A DNA stretch of 64,000 bases, taken from NCBI GenBank assembly GCA_003342815.1, contig PTEX01000013.1:1790214-1854213 (forward strand), read 5' to 3'. The translations under genes and the position numbers were made by a program. The first letter of the stretch is position 1. Each line of letters opens with the position of its first letter. The notes below the pieces were generated by a model, which was not told the DNA's origin, ran no database searches, and worked only from the letters and a program-made list of their open reading frames with translations. Below are positions 51,601 through 63,177 of the stretch, piece after piece. The DNA comes from Eudromia elegans (Eukaryota; Chordata; Aves; Tinamiformes; Tinamidae).

Positions 51601-53597
51601 TTGTCTGAATTTTGCATTATTTCCAGAATTTACAAAATTATCGTGGACCTGTTAGTATCCCTGTCTTATAAGGGATAGTCCAGATAGTGAATGTGCTTGA
51701 GGCCTATGGGAAAGATTTAATGTTGGATTAGTACGTGTATTTTTTTTGAAATACAGTTCTAGGTCCATCTGGACCTAATCTGAGACTTCAGAGTTAGTAG
51801 TGCTGTGTTTTTAAGATGGGTGCTAAGCGATATTTTTCTGTCAGACTGCTAGCTGTTAAAGCAGAGAACACAGCTGCTAAAAAATTTATGAAAAAATGCA
51901 TTTTCCGGACTGAAAGAAAACCAGTTATTTTTTCCTTCATGATTGTTTCATCATCACACTTCCAAATTTATAGTGCTGAAATGTGTGTAGGCATCTGTTT
52001 CCTTTTTATTTTCCTCCTTTTCTTGTAAGTAATTTCCAAGCTGAAGTGCCGGCTAAAGAGAAGCTTCATTCAGCTAGTTCCAAATTTATATAAATTTAAT
52101 ATTGCTGCATATTCTTGTTCAAAAAGCAAAGGCAAAACAACTAAGTGCAAGGGTAAGAACTGTATATGAAGATGATACCAATCCCGTCTTTACTCCTGCA
52201 AGAGTAAAAGCTGAAAAGTTTGTGCTCAGGCCACTTGTCTGATCAGTCTTTACCGTTGCATCAGTCCCTCTATTCTTATGCTACAGATTTCTGAACAGGG
52301 CACTTTCTAAGCACTAAGTGCAGCAACCGTGTCATTGCTCGAAAGCTGTTCATTGTGGCCTTTCAGGTACAGAATTTGCTCTTCTAAACCTCATCTAGTT
52401 TATGCTACCTGCTAGAGAAGGGTGCTGCAGTCACAGGCTGTCCTGTGAATTAGTTCGTCGACTTTTTAAACCAAACCCACCTTTTCGGAGAATGACAAGG
52501 ACTCCTGATTCTGACCTTTGAAATGGATTGCGGCTTGCATTACCGGGCCGTTCTGAAATGCAGAGGACTCACATTTCTAGAGTGAAAACTTAAAATGCCT
52601 GTGTCCTGTGCCAGCTACTTACTCAAGAGGTAGATGTAAGGCATGGTGTATATGCAGCGGTAGTACACGATGTAATTGGCAGTTCAGTGCTATCACAAAT
52701 ATAGTGGTGGTTTTACTTGCTTTGTTGTTATAACCTTTTACTTATGAGAGCTGGGAAGTATCACGGCCAGCAGGGTCTAGAAAGAATTAATAGCTATTCT
52801 TGTTAAGTTTAACTGTGTAGAAACAATGTAGCCCAAACAAGGGCGCCTTTGCCCAATGCATCTGTCTTCAATTGGCTTTGCTGATAAGATGGATTTTCAA
52901 ATACATCAAGCTATAGAACTTTTTACACTATAAATGTTTTGACTTTAATAGGTAAATATATAGTATTGAGTCACTAGCAAAGCTGTTGGAAAAGCAGGTA
53001 GTGCTCCTCAGCTTCTGGCCTTGGAGATGATCTGCAGAATACAAACATAGCGATGAGGAGGAGCCAGCAGTGATGGTTCGTGAACTGAGAGGAGTCTGTT
53101 TTCTTCTTTATACCAAAGATAAGCTCGTACAGATTGATAAATATGTCATTTCAAGAACCCTCAAAAATTTAAACTTCAGAAATAAGTTGCTATGCATCTG
53201 TTGATTATATTATAGATATACCTTGTGCATGTTACTCTTATCGTGCTGCACAGTTGGGAGTTTTTGTTGGTTTGTTCTTGCTGCTCAGTGTATCACTTGT
53301 CTTTTTAGGTTTATTAACACCTTAAAATTGTTTGCGAGTTAGTAGTACGTGGAGCAGGAACACCGTGTCCGGACTCTGCTCAGTCAGGTTGCAGCAGGCA
53401 GACCTGAGGGATCGCTGCCTCCCCCACGCTGCCTTTGCCTTGCTTTTGCAAAGTTTGGGCGTGCACAGCTCTCTGCTGCAAGTGTTTAAGGCTGCCGGTT
53501 TGGGAAAACATAAGATTCATTGCACTTGGATGGTTTAAACCGTGTTGAAAAGGATGAACTTTGTATCTCCAGCTCGTCCTGCCTGAAGATGGGCTGG

Positions 53598-53642
53598 CTG
53601 AGCTATTTCAGTGACACAGAAGAGCTCCCTGAAATAGCTGAG
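53598..53642. repeat. Inverted repeat, 11-bp perfect stem
   Basis: AGCTATTTCAG (53601-53611) is the reverse complement of CTGAAATAGCT (53629-53639), with a 17-base loop. Pairing may extend past one mismatch to 53598/53642. It could fold as a hairpin in the WNK1 pre-mRNA; function is unknown. Confidence 0.8.
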
Positions 53643-55479
53643 GGAGATGTTTTGGTCTGGATAATGGCAGATTAGTCAGTCAAGAAGTATCTTAAGTATG
53701 GTTCAAAAATGTGCGATCAATGTTTGTTTTTGATCAGAGGAGAAGAAAACTAGGCCTGTCCTCTCTCACAGTACCGAAATAGTGCCTCACAAGCTAAATC
53801 TAGCACTTTGCAAGCTTTCAAGTGGCCCTATTACTTGTATTGCAGTAATGCTGCCTACTCTATTTAGAATATTGATCTTGTGCAGCACTTTGCAGGTTTA
53901 ACTGATTTTGTTCTGGAGAGAATTATTAATTGTTCGGAGTTAAATGCTGCTGAAGTACCGTCATTTTTATTTCTATTATATGTATTAAACTGACTTTTTA
54001 ATTTCATTACCACAGTCTCAACTAGTATATCTTGGTTTTTAACATGAACAACGAAATCTAGCTTTTGTGGACAGCTTATCTGTCTTTAATTGAGCAAATG
54101 CTAAGCTGAAGTCATCTCTTTTTCATAAGAGATAAGAATGCAAGTGTTGAATTGAATTGGGATGAGCATTAAGCTACAGTCTAGATTTTTTGGCTATAGA
54201 TGTACTCTGGAATTAGAGAAGGGACTAAATTGGAAGCCTTTCTAACAAGGACACAGAATAGGGTGAAGCATGAAAGGTTGAGAAGGGAGGAAGTGGTTAA
54301 ACCACTTAAATGGTTAAAGGTTTTCAGGGCCAGGAGAAGTAACTAATAGCAGGTGGTTGTATTTAGAGGATCATGGGGTAAACCAATTTAAAAGCTATAT
54401 ATAGTGTTGCCTGGGGGCTTTTTTGAGAATATGAGGTAGAAGGTGGGTTCACTAGCTTGTTTTCCACGGGAATTTTATGTTCTCTCTGAATTCCTGGAAT
54501 TTAATAGTTTGTGGCAGCCTGGGTCGAGTTCAAACTAGTTGGTAACAACTTAGCAAAAAGAAAGTATGGAGATTTTAATTGCTTTGTTTTTGTGATTTGA
54601 CTTTGCAGCTGATTCTATTAGCCTCTGTACTGCAAAGTCTGAACATTTTGTTTGAGAAGATTAATCAGTTACGGTAGGATTCCTTTCCAGCTCCAAAGCT
54701 AAAGCACTTTGGGAAAGAGGGTGAACATGTTTAGATAGGGGCATTTAAAAGCTGAAACTCTTGATACCTCCTGTGCAACTTGTGCAGTGCCCCCCAGAAA
54801 AAGGTAGCCCTAAGAGGTTAAGTGTTAAGAGTCTGTTCCTGCAAAGCAGATCTGGGTTTGTTCTGCCCCCAGTGTTTCAGTTTGTTCTGAGCACAACAGT
54901 AGCAGTAGCAACCCAAAAAATGGTAAGCAATGGCAAGAAAATTCCACTGTCCTTTATTCAAGGTAGCAGTAAGCACTACTAAGAGTAAGATGATAATCAA
55001 AAGGTAGTTGATGTGCAGGTGAAAATTTCTAGCTTGTAGTTTCAGGTATCAAAAAGTGCTGGTTTGTAGCACTGGTATTGCATGGTCTACTAACATGAGT
55101 GTTACTATTCTGTACTTGAGGAGCTAAGTAGTGTGTTATGAGAGGGTAAGAAGCGATCTTGAAAATTTAAGAACGTGAATTTTATCACAGTTTATCCTCA
55201 CTGATTGGTCAGATTTTTTTTTGCGCACTTCACACCTTCGATCATGTGTATGGTTTTCCTGTGTCATGTCCTTTAAAATGAAAAGAAACAAAAGCCCTGA
55301 GTGTGTAGACAATTTGTTTTATTAGTGAGCAATTTTTATAATGTCTGTTTGAAACTATATAGCAGGAAAGAGGGTGTGAGACTTGAGCAGAACAAGGAGT
55401 GTTATAAAATGTAGCTCCGCAGGCTCACAAGCAGTGGGAAATAGGCAATGATGCTCCTTCCTACCTTTCTCCAACACTT

Positions 55480-56218
55480 TGAAAATCACCTTAACACACC
55501 TTACACTAAGCACACAGCGAGAGAGCGGCAGATGACAGTGCCAGTGGTAGCAGAGCGTGGTTGTCAGGAGGGAGAGAGGTGCAATATGTTGTGTTATCCC
55601 AGAGCTGAGCTGCCTACATGGAAAGTACTGATCTATGTCCTGCTAGGCGTGAAGAGAAGTTAGCCAGTTATAGGGATATTTAGGGAGTACCGTGGGATGA
55701 AGAGTAGAAGAACCTGCAGCCTTTCCCCTATTTCTTTTCCTCATTTCCCCAAGTGTAAAATTAGTGCCAGCACTCGTGTTCCGAACAGCCCCATTGCTGT
55801 CCCTTCAACATTACCCTTTGCCAGGGCATGAGTGCAAGCTGGATGATGATCTTGTGCACAACCTTACAGCTGGCAGACACCTGGGGTGGGGACTCTGCAG
55901 AGCAGGAGGCGGGGACATGCAGCCGCCTCCTCCTCCGCACAGGTAGCTGGGCAGGCAGAAAGGACCGGCCTTTTTTCTTGCTTGCATCCGTTTTCACTCT
56001 GCAGAGCCTGAGAGTGGCCAAAGCGGGTATTAAACTTGACTCTCTGCAGCCTCATGTACTGGACTTGGCGAAGTACAGGGAGTCTCAAAGAGCAAACGAT
56101 GCTGCCTTCTAGCCTTGATATCTGCTTCCCTTCGGCTGTGCGTTAAGGCAGCCGGGTAGCAACTTCCCTTTGGAAACGAGCACTCAGGTTGTTTCTGGTG
56201 CGTGTGTCTCTCTTCCTG
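55480..56218 (+). promoter_or_regulatory. WNK1: Putative internal promoter and 5' UTR region of the KS-WNK1 transcript
   Basis: In mammals the kidney-specific transcript starts from its own promoter in intron 4, just upstream of exon 4A. Here the corresponding stretch is clearly richer in GC and CpG than the flanking intron, for example near 55520, 55900-55990 and 56090-56190. There is no acceptor-like tract directly before the ATG, consistent with a first exon. A TATAAAAT string occurs further upstream at 55403, but its relevance is doubtful. The transcription start site cannot be placed from sequence; the boundaries given are only the GC-rich interval. Confidence 0.5.
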
Positions 56219-56308
56219 ATGGATTTCACAAGAAGAGAGATCTGTCCCGTCTTTGTAATTGTTAATTCCCACTGTTGTTGCTGCACGCAAAAGGATTGTG
56301 CCAAAGAG
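56219..56308 (+). CDS. WNK1: WNK1 alternative first coding exon 4A (KS-WNK1 N-terminus)
   Basis: A 30-codon exon begins with ATG, contains ICPVFVIVNSHCCCCTQKDC and ends on a whole codon (Glu) at a GTATGT donor. Exon 5 begins in phase 0, so the splice 56308 to 61063 is in frame. In mammals KS-WNK1 initiates at exon 4A in intron 4, which replaces exons 1-4 with 30 unique cysteine-rich residues. The product lacks most of the kinase domain, modulates full-length WNK1 in the distal convoluted tubule and nucleates WNK bodies through its hydrophobic Cys-rich motif. Residues 9-27 here hold six Cys (9, 19-22, 27) and a VFVIV hydrophobic run. The ATG at 56219 was chosen because it gives exactly 30 residues; a GTG or an upstream in-frame ATG would add residues without support. 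Expression is inferred, not seen. Confidence 0.88.
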
Positions 56309-58032
56309 GTATGTATGAATTTCACGGTATGGGATAAGTTTGTAAAGGCTTTGGGAGGTGAATCAGAATTCCTGACATACAAAACCACTCAGCTGGTCAG
56401 ACTTGGCATAAACTGGCTGTTCAGCTTGCAAAGGTGGCTGTACTTTTTCAGCAAGTTCTCTAAAAGCATAGACTGGAATTCTGAACGGCCAGTCTGGAGC
56501 AATCACTGTTCCTGCTGTTTCCTGTCATGATGATGTTTTTCACCTCACTTTTCTTTCAGTATAGCACTGCTGAGGAAGGGTATGTGCCACTTTCTGTGTC
56601 TTTTACTCTAGCTTGCTGTGATGTCAAAGTCACTCAAGGCTGTTTGTAATTCTCTTGTGAAGCAAATAATATCTGTAATACCTTTTGCATTGGGATGAGA
56701 TGATACAGCACTGATCCTGATGATCTAACTAATGCAAAATATTACATGTTTTTACATAAAAGTTGTTCAGAGGTGTCCTTGATAGCCTTTACTTTTGGCA
56801 AATACAAGTATTTTCAAGAGTACCTACATATATTTTTAATGGATCATACAACTGTTCAGGAATTATGTTAAATTTTGGAGACAAGATTTTTTAATTTGAT
56901 TACAATATGATAACATCTCTGATTTTTATCAGATGCAAGATTTGTCATGCAAAGTCTGTGCTTATGATTATGAGGACTGCAAGATCAGTATTTAGTTTTC
57001 TTTGGAATTGTTGCACTTTATGGTATCCACATACATAACCCTATTCTAAAGTTATGGACGTTCTCACAACATGTAACGTTCAGGAGTTGTCGCGTTTGTG
57101 GCAGCGCTGTGGCCTGAAGCAGCAGTTCTGCCCCGCTGAGCTCCTGGGCTTGCACTTTCCTTGCCTAAGCCCGAGAGCTCATGCAGCCTTGCAGTGAACT
57201 GCAAGGAAGGACTCTGTCCCATTGCAAGCTGATACGGCCTTTTTGTTCTGGGTTTCTTTTCAATTTGATAAGTAGCAAAATGTGGTTCACTTTTTTAACT
57301 TGTGCTTTTGCTTTAGTAAGTGCTTGTGCTGGCAAAAGGGAGAAAGTGGCGTGAGCATGGGAATAGGAGGTGGTTGACAGAAGTCAGTTGCTTTCAGCAG
57401 CAGCCTCAGTTTTTGCTGTCCATAATTTCAGAAAAAAAATGATTTTCTTATGTATCTGTGTTTATCTTTCTTGCGCATTTTTTCTTCCGTGTAAGATCTC
57501 TTCCTTTTTTTTCTCTCCTCTAGTAAATTCAGAAAAAAATGCTAACGTTAATGAAGTTTTTAGTTCTCTTTGAACTGCCACTGGGGAATGGGACCCATCA
57601 GTCTGAAGACTGGAGTTGTCCTGTGATTCTTCTGAGTGGTTTTGGGGTGCAAAGGGAAAATGGGGACAGGCATACAAGAACGTGACTATTTTGCAGTAAC
57701 TGTTTGAAGTGTTTGAAGCAGGAAATAGTGAGTAATCTCGTATGTCCTTGAGGGTCTTTGGATTTAGAAACCAATGAAAGCGCGTTTGGCTGCACAGCTC
57801 ATATGAGCTCTTAAGGACATGACAAGGTCATTTGGATCACAAGGCCTCCTTGGGTTTCTCTGTGATGGCAAGATTAAGCTGTATAGTCAGTTTAGGTCAA
57901 AAAGGGTTCATTGATTTCTTAAGTGCTATCACTGATACCTGGGTGAAATGTTTTAGTGAGTAAAACAGTCTTATCTCAGTCATGGGGTGTATAAAATAGT
58001 CTGACAGTATCACTTGAAGATGGGAAAAAAAA

Positions 58033-58083
58033 TTTATTTATTTATTTGTTTGTTTGTTTGTTTGTTTATTTATTTACTTATTC
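58033..58083. repeat. (TTTA)n/(TTTG)n tetranucleotide microsatellite
   Basis: TTTATTTATTTATTTG is followed by several TTTG units and TTTA units again, preceded by an A8 run. Confidence 0.97.
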
Positions 58084-59674
58084 TTTAAAGCTGACAATAC
58101 TGAAGTGGCCTGACCTTGAGGGTAAGGGCCTTTGGGCCTGTGCTGTAGACAAGGCTCAGACAGCCATTCCTTTGGGCTGTGGAACAACTTGAGAAGTGGA
58201 TGTAGCTGATTGTAGCGTATCCCATATTGGTTTTAGGCACTGGTGTGAGAATCGTCTTTTTTTTTTTTTTTTTTCTTCCTTTCCTGAAGAATAGCTAGGA
58301 TAATGGATTTCTTTTTTTTTTTAATTGAACTCCTATTTTGGAGTTCACAAAACAGCTTACTGTAAATTAGAGCCCGTGTGGCAGGGCCTAAAGGTTTCTG
58401 AACAGATATATGATGTTATTCAGGTTAGGGGATACATAAGCTAGCAGCTTAGATCATTGATTCTAAAATCTCTCCTTAGCATCTCCTTTTCAGACTTCTT
58501 GATGTTTTTAACCTAATACTTTCTTTTTTCTACAGAAAGCTTGAGTTCTGGTTTCCTTGTGTTAGTATTTTTCTTTACCAGTTGTCTGAATGCTTATCTT
58601 AGCTTTTCTGTTTTTCTGAAATAAGATTGTATCAGAGATTTCATATCTGCCTTTATTGTCCCAATGTAAACAAGCACATGGAGGCTGTTGCTACATCTGG
58701 GGTTCTATTTATTTAGGAGTCTTAGATGTGTTAAAGTTTAGACTTGTGTGGCAAATTTAGATACAAAAAATAATATAATCTCTATAAAAGTTATTCTTAC
58801 TGTATAGAGAGTGTTCCCTCTCTTTATATATACACATATAAAAAGATCTGTCTATTCACATATGAACCTGCACTTCTGCGCCCATTTTAAGCTTAGTCAC
58901 ATTTATTATGATGATCACTGTGACTAACCTCTACTGTATAAGCAGAGACAAATGCAACAGAAATTCAATTCAAGCAGTAAATGTTGAAACCAGTTATATA
59001 AACCGGCTCCTGTACTAGAGTGTAGGGCTTTGTGATGTCCAGCTGGAAAGCTGGAGGTTTACAGCATGACCTGGTTACTGTGTTTAAGCTCACTCGCACA
59101 AACTTTGGTCTGGTGTCTTATCAGCTGAGGCATTGGTCTTCAAAAGTCATCTGTTTGCTGAAGCTTGCATTAAGCTAATATTCACTGAAAGGCTGTGCTT
59201 CAGGGCTTATTCTTGTCACAATACACCCATCAGTTCTGTGAATCTCGGTTGCCAGAATTTCGTAAGAGCATATTCTAGGGCAAAGGAATGGATAATCCAG
59301 AACGCAGTTGTAAGCCGGGAGGGTTTTATCAAATGAGACCGATGTACTTCACTTACTGTCCTCTGCTGCCTCCCTTCCTTTGCATAACCACAAAGAGTAC
59401 TGTTGTTCACTGAAAGACTGAACTCTTGTACTCATCCTGTCTTGTTTTGGCACCTCTTGAAGTCCTGCCACTCCCATCAGAGTAGGGTACAGAGATCCTA
59501 GGCAGTGAACGTGTGAAGCGTCTGGAGAGAAAAAAGCCGGTATCTGAATAGAGGTGGAACTCAGTACCATAGCTAAATAAAGCTCTGTAGCTGTACCAGC
59601 TCTAGTTTGGAGACTTTCAGCCTTTACCTTTTCAGGACTACTTCTCTACTGGCAGTAGAAGAAAGATGATAACG

Positions 59675-59888
59675 GGGAACTCTGTCTGAATAGGAGGCAA
59701 AACTTCTTGGCTCTGAGGATGACAGAGCACTGGCATGGGTTGCCCAGAGAGGGTATAGAGTCTCCCTTGGAGAAGAAAGACTTTAAAGCCGCCTGGAGTG
59801 TGTTCTAGGTGATCCTCCTTGTGCAGGGGGCTTGTATTAGATCTCCAGAGGTCCCTTCCAGCCTCAACCATTTGGTGATTCTGTGTGT
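59675..59888 (+). mobile_element. CR1 LINE 3' fragment, sense orientation
   Basis: Recognisable blocks in order are GATGACAGAGCACTGGCATG, GGTTGCCCAGAGAGGGTATA, GAGTCTCCCTTGGAGAAG, GATCTCCAGAGGTCCCTTCC, AGCCTCAACCA and a terminal GTGATTCTGTGTGTG. It is a diverged, 5'-truncated copy. The left boundary is uncertain. Confidence 0.88.
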
Positions 59889-61062
59889 GAAGGGTCATGT
59901 CTTGATGTCCCTGCTTGATGGGAAGTGTTACTGGTTTGTACAATGGGAGCAGTACTGTGTGATCAGGACGCAAATCATATTGCTTGTGCTACAGCTACAC
60001 TTACTCTATGTTTCTGTATCTAAGATTCTGTGATATTTTTGTTGTTTGTTTGTTTTGTCCTTGTTTAATTGTGATTCACCAGTGACGCAGGATCACATGT
60101 ATCAAGTATATGAGATAATGAGCACTGTACACTAGTGCTACAGGCTTTTAGTTACTGGATTCAAGTGATACAAATGTCAAATTTGTTTGGTCTGAAACTG
60201 AGGCTCTTTAGATAAGATTATTTAAACATAATGGCTCCAGCCATTCTCCATCTGCCCTTTTAAAGGTTTCACTCTAGAGGCTGAGTCAAGTGAAATCGAG
60301 AGCCAATGTGCACAACTGTCCCGGAATGGAGATTCTGATTAGGAGGAAATTGTGGTGGTTTGGGCTGTCTGCCTGCCTGGTTTTGTAGAATTTCCAACTG
60401 CCCAGTACTTGTGATCTGTGTAGCTGACTGGTATGATCAGCTGATTTTGCTGTAAGAAGGGTTTGTAATGAGATTTTGTTGCCGCTGTCCCCAATGGCTT
60501 TATCATGCCTTGGAGAAGGGATTACGTGGTGTTGTTGAAAGGCTTTTGAAAAGGACCATGTTACAAAGTTCACTTTTTTTTTAACTCAAAGCAGCAACAC
60601 AGTGTGGTGTGCATTTAGTTGGTCTTCTGGCAAGGGTGAAGACATAAGAAAGTGTGTGTGGTGGGTTTTGGATTACTGGGTTTCTTTAATAATCTAGTTA
60701 GATGCTATCTTCTGGCTAACTTCATTTCCTGTAAAATGAATCTTTGTCCAAATTGTTCCTCTAACCAACATTCCTTCCAGAGGAATTTAAAGGTAGACTT
60801 GGCATAACTTAGTACCCAATTGCCAGAGCTTTTTGTCATGGAAGCGTCATTAAGAAACAAGGGAGAAAGGTCCACTTTTGTAAAAGTTGTGAACAAACAT
60901 CTCGGCAGTAAGGTTGGGGTCACATGTTGTTAGTTTGTACTACTAAGGATTTCAGGCCAGTGATTTATGGAGAAGTGGTAGTTCTGTAAATAAATATTTG
61001 CACAATCACAACTTAACCCAAGCGGGCCCTCCTGGTTCTCTGTTGTTACTTGTATGTTGCAG

Positions 61063-61151
61063 GGTGTCAAGCCTGCCAGCTTTGATAAAGTAGCGATCCC
61101 TGAAGTGAAGGAGATTATTGAGGGATGCATTCGGCAAAACAAAGGCGAAAG
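61063..61151 (+). CDS. WNK1: WNK1 coding exon 5: kinase C-lobe, common to long and KS isoforms
   Basis: The exon starts in phase 0 after TATGTTGCAG with [20 protein letters not shown], then GCIRQNKGE and two bases of an Arg codon. This is the subdomain X-XI helical region of the kinase C-lobe, including the Arg-containing IRQNK segment. It is the acceptor exon for both exon 4 (long isoform) and exon 4A (KS-WNK1), and its phase-0 start is what makes both joins productive. Human WNK1 has Asp in NKDER where this gene has Gly, a conservative-position surface difference. It ends at GTAAGT at 61152. Confidence 0.96.
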
Positions 61152-62737
61152 GTAAGTTCTTCTCAGTACCCACCAGTTTTGTAACTGTTATGATTAACTG
61201 TTTTGAGAAAAGTTAGAATGTGAATGCTACTAATTTGCAAGTTTGATTCTTTGGTAAGTTCTTGCTCAGTACTCCTATTGGAGGGTTATTTGCAAACACT
61301 GGTAGGAAAAGTGCTAACATTATAGCAACCCTCCTTATCAGTTTGTTCAGGAAGTACACCATTCTTACTTGAACTGTGAGCTAGTCAGTAAAACAGTGAT
61401 GGCAATCCTTCCAGGTTCCAGGTTTTGGATTGTTTGCTGGATTCCTCATTCTCTTCTGCTTGCTCTTCCCACCTCACCTCATCTTTTTGATTCTCTTGGC
61501 ATTTGATGACTGACCACTTCGTAGACTCTCGTTCTGACTTTTCTTTGTTCATATTAATTCCCAGTTTCTCTGAGGTGATTTCTACTTGAAGCACTTAATG
61601 TACAGATTTTCTGTAATATTATAGCTGTTATTTCATTTGTGAGTTTTTTTTTTCTGCTTTGCCACGGTTGTTGCTTACTGAAGGACTGGTTTAGGAATGC
61701 TTCAGCCTTGTGCCTTTCAGCAATACCCACTGTCTTCCTATCTGGCCCTCTGTCCAGAGTTTTTTGTCAGTTTATGGACAAGCTAATTTTGTGGCTGCAC
61801 ATCAGTCCTTGCCGTTGAGACTACTGCATTACACAATGCATGTGTAGGCTGTCTTTTAATTTTGTTGGTTAGGCAACTGGTAACCTTCACACTTGTCATA
61901 CACTGCTCACAAATCTTTAGAATTAGTATGACTGCAAGGCAAGCCTTGTCAGCTCTTTAGTACGCAGTGGTGGCTTTCCTCTAGTTAGGTCTCATACCTT
62001 AGTTGGTAGAGGATGTTGCTGTGTATGGACGTAATGGAAAACAGTGCTTCTGGAGCTATGTTAAGGCGTAGAAGTCCTAACTGGCCCGTATTAGAACTTA
62101 AATGCAAAGAATCATGAAATGAAAACTGATTCTCAGTATGTCTTTTTCTGCTACTTGAACTTTTCTGAAGCCTGTTATTGCCAAGCTCAGTTCTCAGTGT
62201 CAGAAGAAATACATAGCATTGCAAGTTCAGGACAAAGCTTCTGATTACACCAAAAAGAACAAGATGAAGTGATTCAGAAGTAAAGGGGAAGATCTGATGC
62301 TTAACCACTGCTGTAATAACTAGATGAGAATTTTGGATTCTGTCTTAAAGTATTTAATCTATTTAGAGGACTGTACTTATCTGGGGAAGAAAGGTTACAT
62401 ATTACATCTTAATCTTCAACAAAACTGAATTGTTTCTTCTAAGTTTTTTGTTTGTTATTTTAGTTAATACAGAACCTGTCAGTTCAGTTGGTGTAAAATC
62501 TCTTGACATTTCTGTTATATTGAGCAGTGTGTGCTTTTTGTATATCTCTAGTAGCATTCTGTTGAATTTCACACTTTAGAAGAGAAATTTCAACTATACA
62601 CTCCAAAATGATTAATGGGAGAAGCATGAAGTGTAGCTGGATAAATTTGTAGTGCTATCAATCAGTGATACTCCATTAGTATTTTGTCAAAACCTAATAA
62701 CTGTGTGTACTTTCTACACTCTTTCCCAATATGCTAG
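61152..62737 (+). other. WNK1 intron 5
   Basis: An AT-rich intron with GTAAGT donor and CAATATGCTAG acceptor. Open frames on either strand (up to about 107 codons) are not recognisable, and no repeat family was seen. Confidence 0.85.
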
Positions 62738-62957
62738 ATACGCTATTAAGGACCTTTTGAATCATGCTTTCTTCCAAGAAGAGACCGGGGTACGGGTAGA
62801 ACTAGCAGAGGAAGATGACGGAGAAAAAATTGCTATTAAGCTCTGGCTGCGAATTGAAGACATCAAAAAACTCAAGGGCAAATATAAAGATAACGAAGCA
62901 ATAGAGTTTTCTTTTGATTTGGAGAGAGATGTCCCAGAGGATGTAGCACAAGAAATG
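62738..62957 (+). CDS. WNK1: WNK1 coding exon 6: kinase end and PF2-like autoinhibitory domain
   Basis: The first base completes the Arg codon; the exon then reads [15 protein letters not shown], the end of the kinase domain. It continues into [20 protein letters not shown], then [20 protein letters not shown] and [17 protein letters not shown]. The latter part is the first PF2-like domain, which in WNK1 is autoinhibitory; its Phe-x-Phe pair (FSF here) is required for inhibition. The PF2 fold normally binds RFx(V/I) peptides, a role best known from SPAK/OSR1. The exon ends on a whole codon at GTAAGT. Residues before the split codon differ little from human. The minus-strand open frame here is a shadow. 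Confidence 0.97.
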
Positions 62958-63177
62958 GTAAGTGGTGACCTTACAAAGCACCTTGAAGGTACTGTCATTT
63001 CTCTGATAGCAAAGTGTGACCTGTCAACCTCTCTGTTTACTTTTTCTTTACTGTCTTGAAGTAAAAGCTCTTCTGAAGTTTAGAATGAGAAGTTAGTGCA
63101 AGGGAGCGATAAGCTCTATTGTAGCACTACGGCAATGACCATGTTTGACTGAATTCTGTGAATGTCTCTTCCTTCAG
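62958..63177 (+). other. WNK1 intron 6 (short)
   Basis: A 220-base intron, GTAAGT to TCTCTTCCTTCAG, with nothing else in it. The open frame continuing from exon 6 hits a stop at 63057-63059, so retention would truncate the protein. Confidence 0.95.

Larger units (their letters stand above)
43711..56218 (+). other. WNK1 intron 4, segment before exon 4A
   Basis: The donor is GTAAGT. Contents: an A/C-rich low-complexity stretch (43968-44030), a 75-base T run (44929-45003), an unusual palindromic repeat cluster (47721-47870), a TA-rich microsatellite (48590-48665) and a hairpin-forming inverted repeat (53598-53642). From about 55480 to 56200 the GC content rises, with scattered CpG, just upstream of exon 4A. 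I see no CR1 and no other gene here. Confidence 0.75.
56309..61062 (+). other. WNK1 intron 4, segment after exon 4A
   Basis: It begins with the exon 4A donor GTATGT and ends TATGTTGCAG before exon 5. It contains a (TTTA/TTTG)n microsatellite at 58033-58083, T-runs near 58258 and 58311, and one sense CR1 fragment (59675-59888). No further exon or gene was recognised. Confidence 0.8.

Noticed and set aside
55403..55410. TATAAAAT as a TATA box for the exon 4A transcript
   Set aside because: It lies about 800 bases before the ATG, outside the GC-rich stretch, and such strings are common in AT-rich introns.
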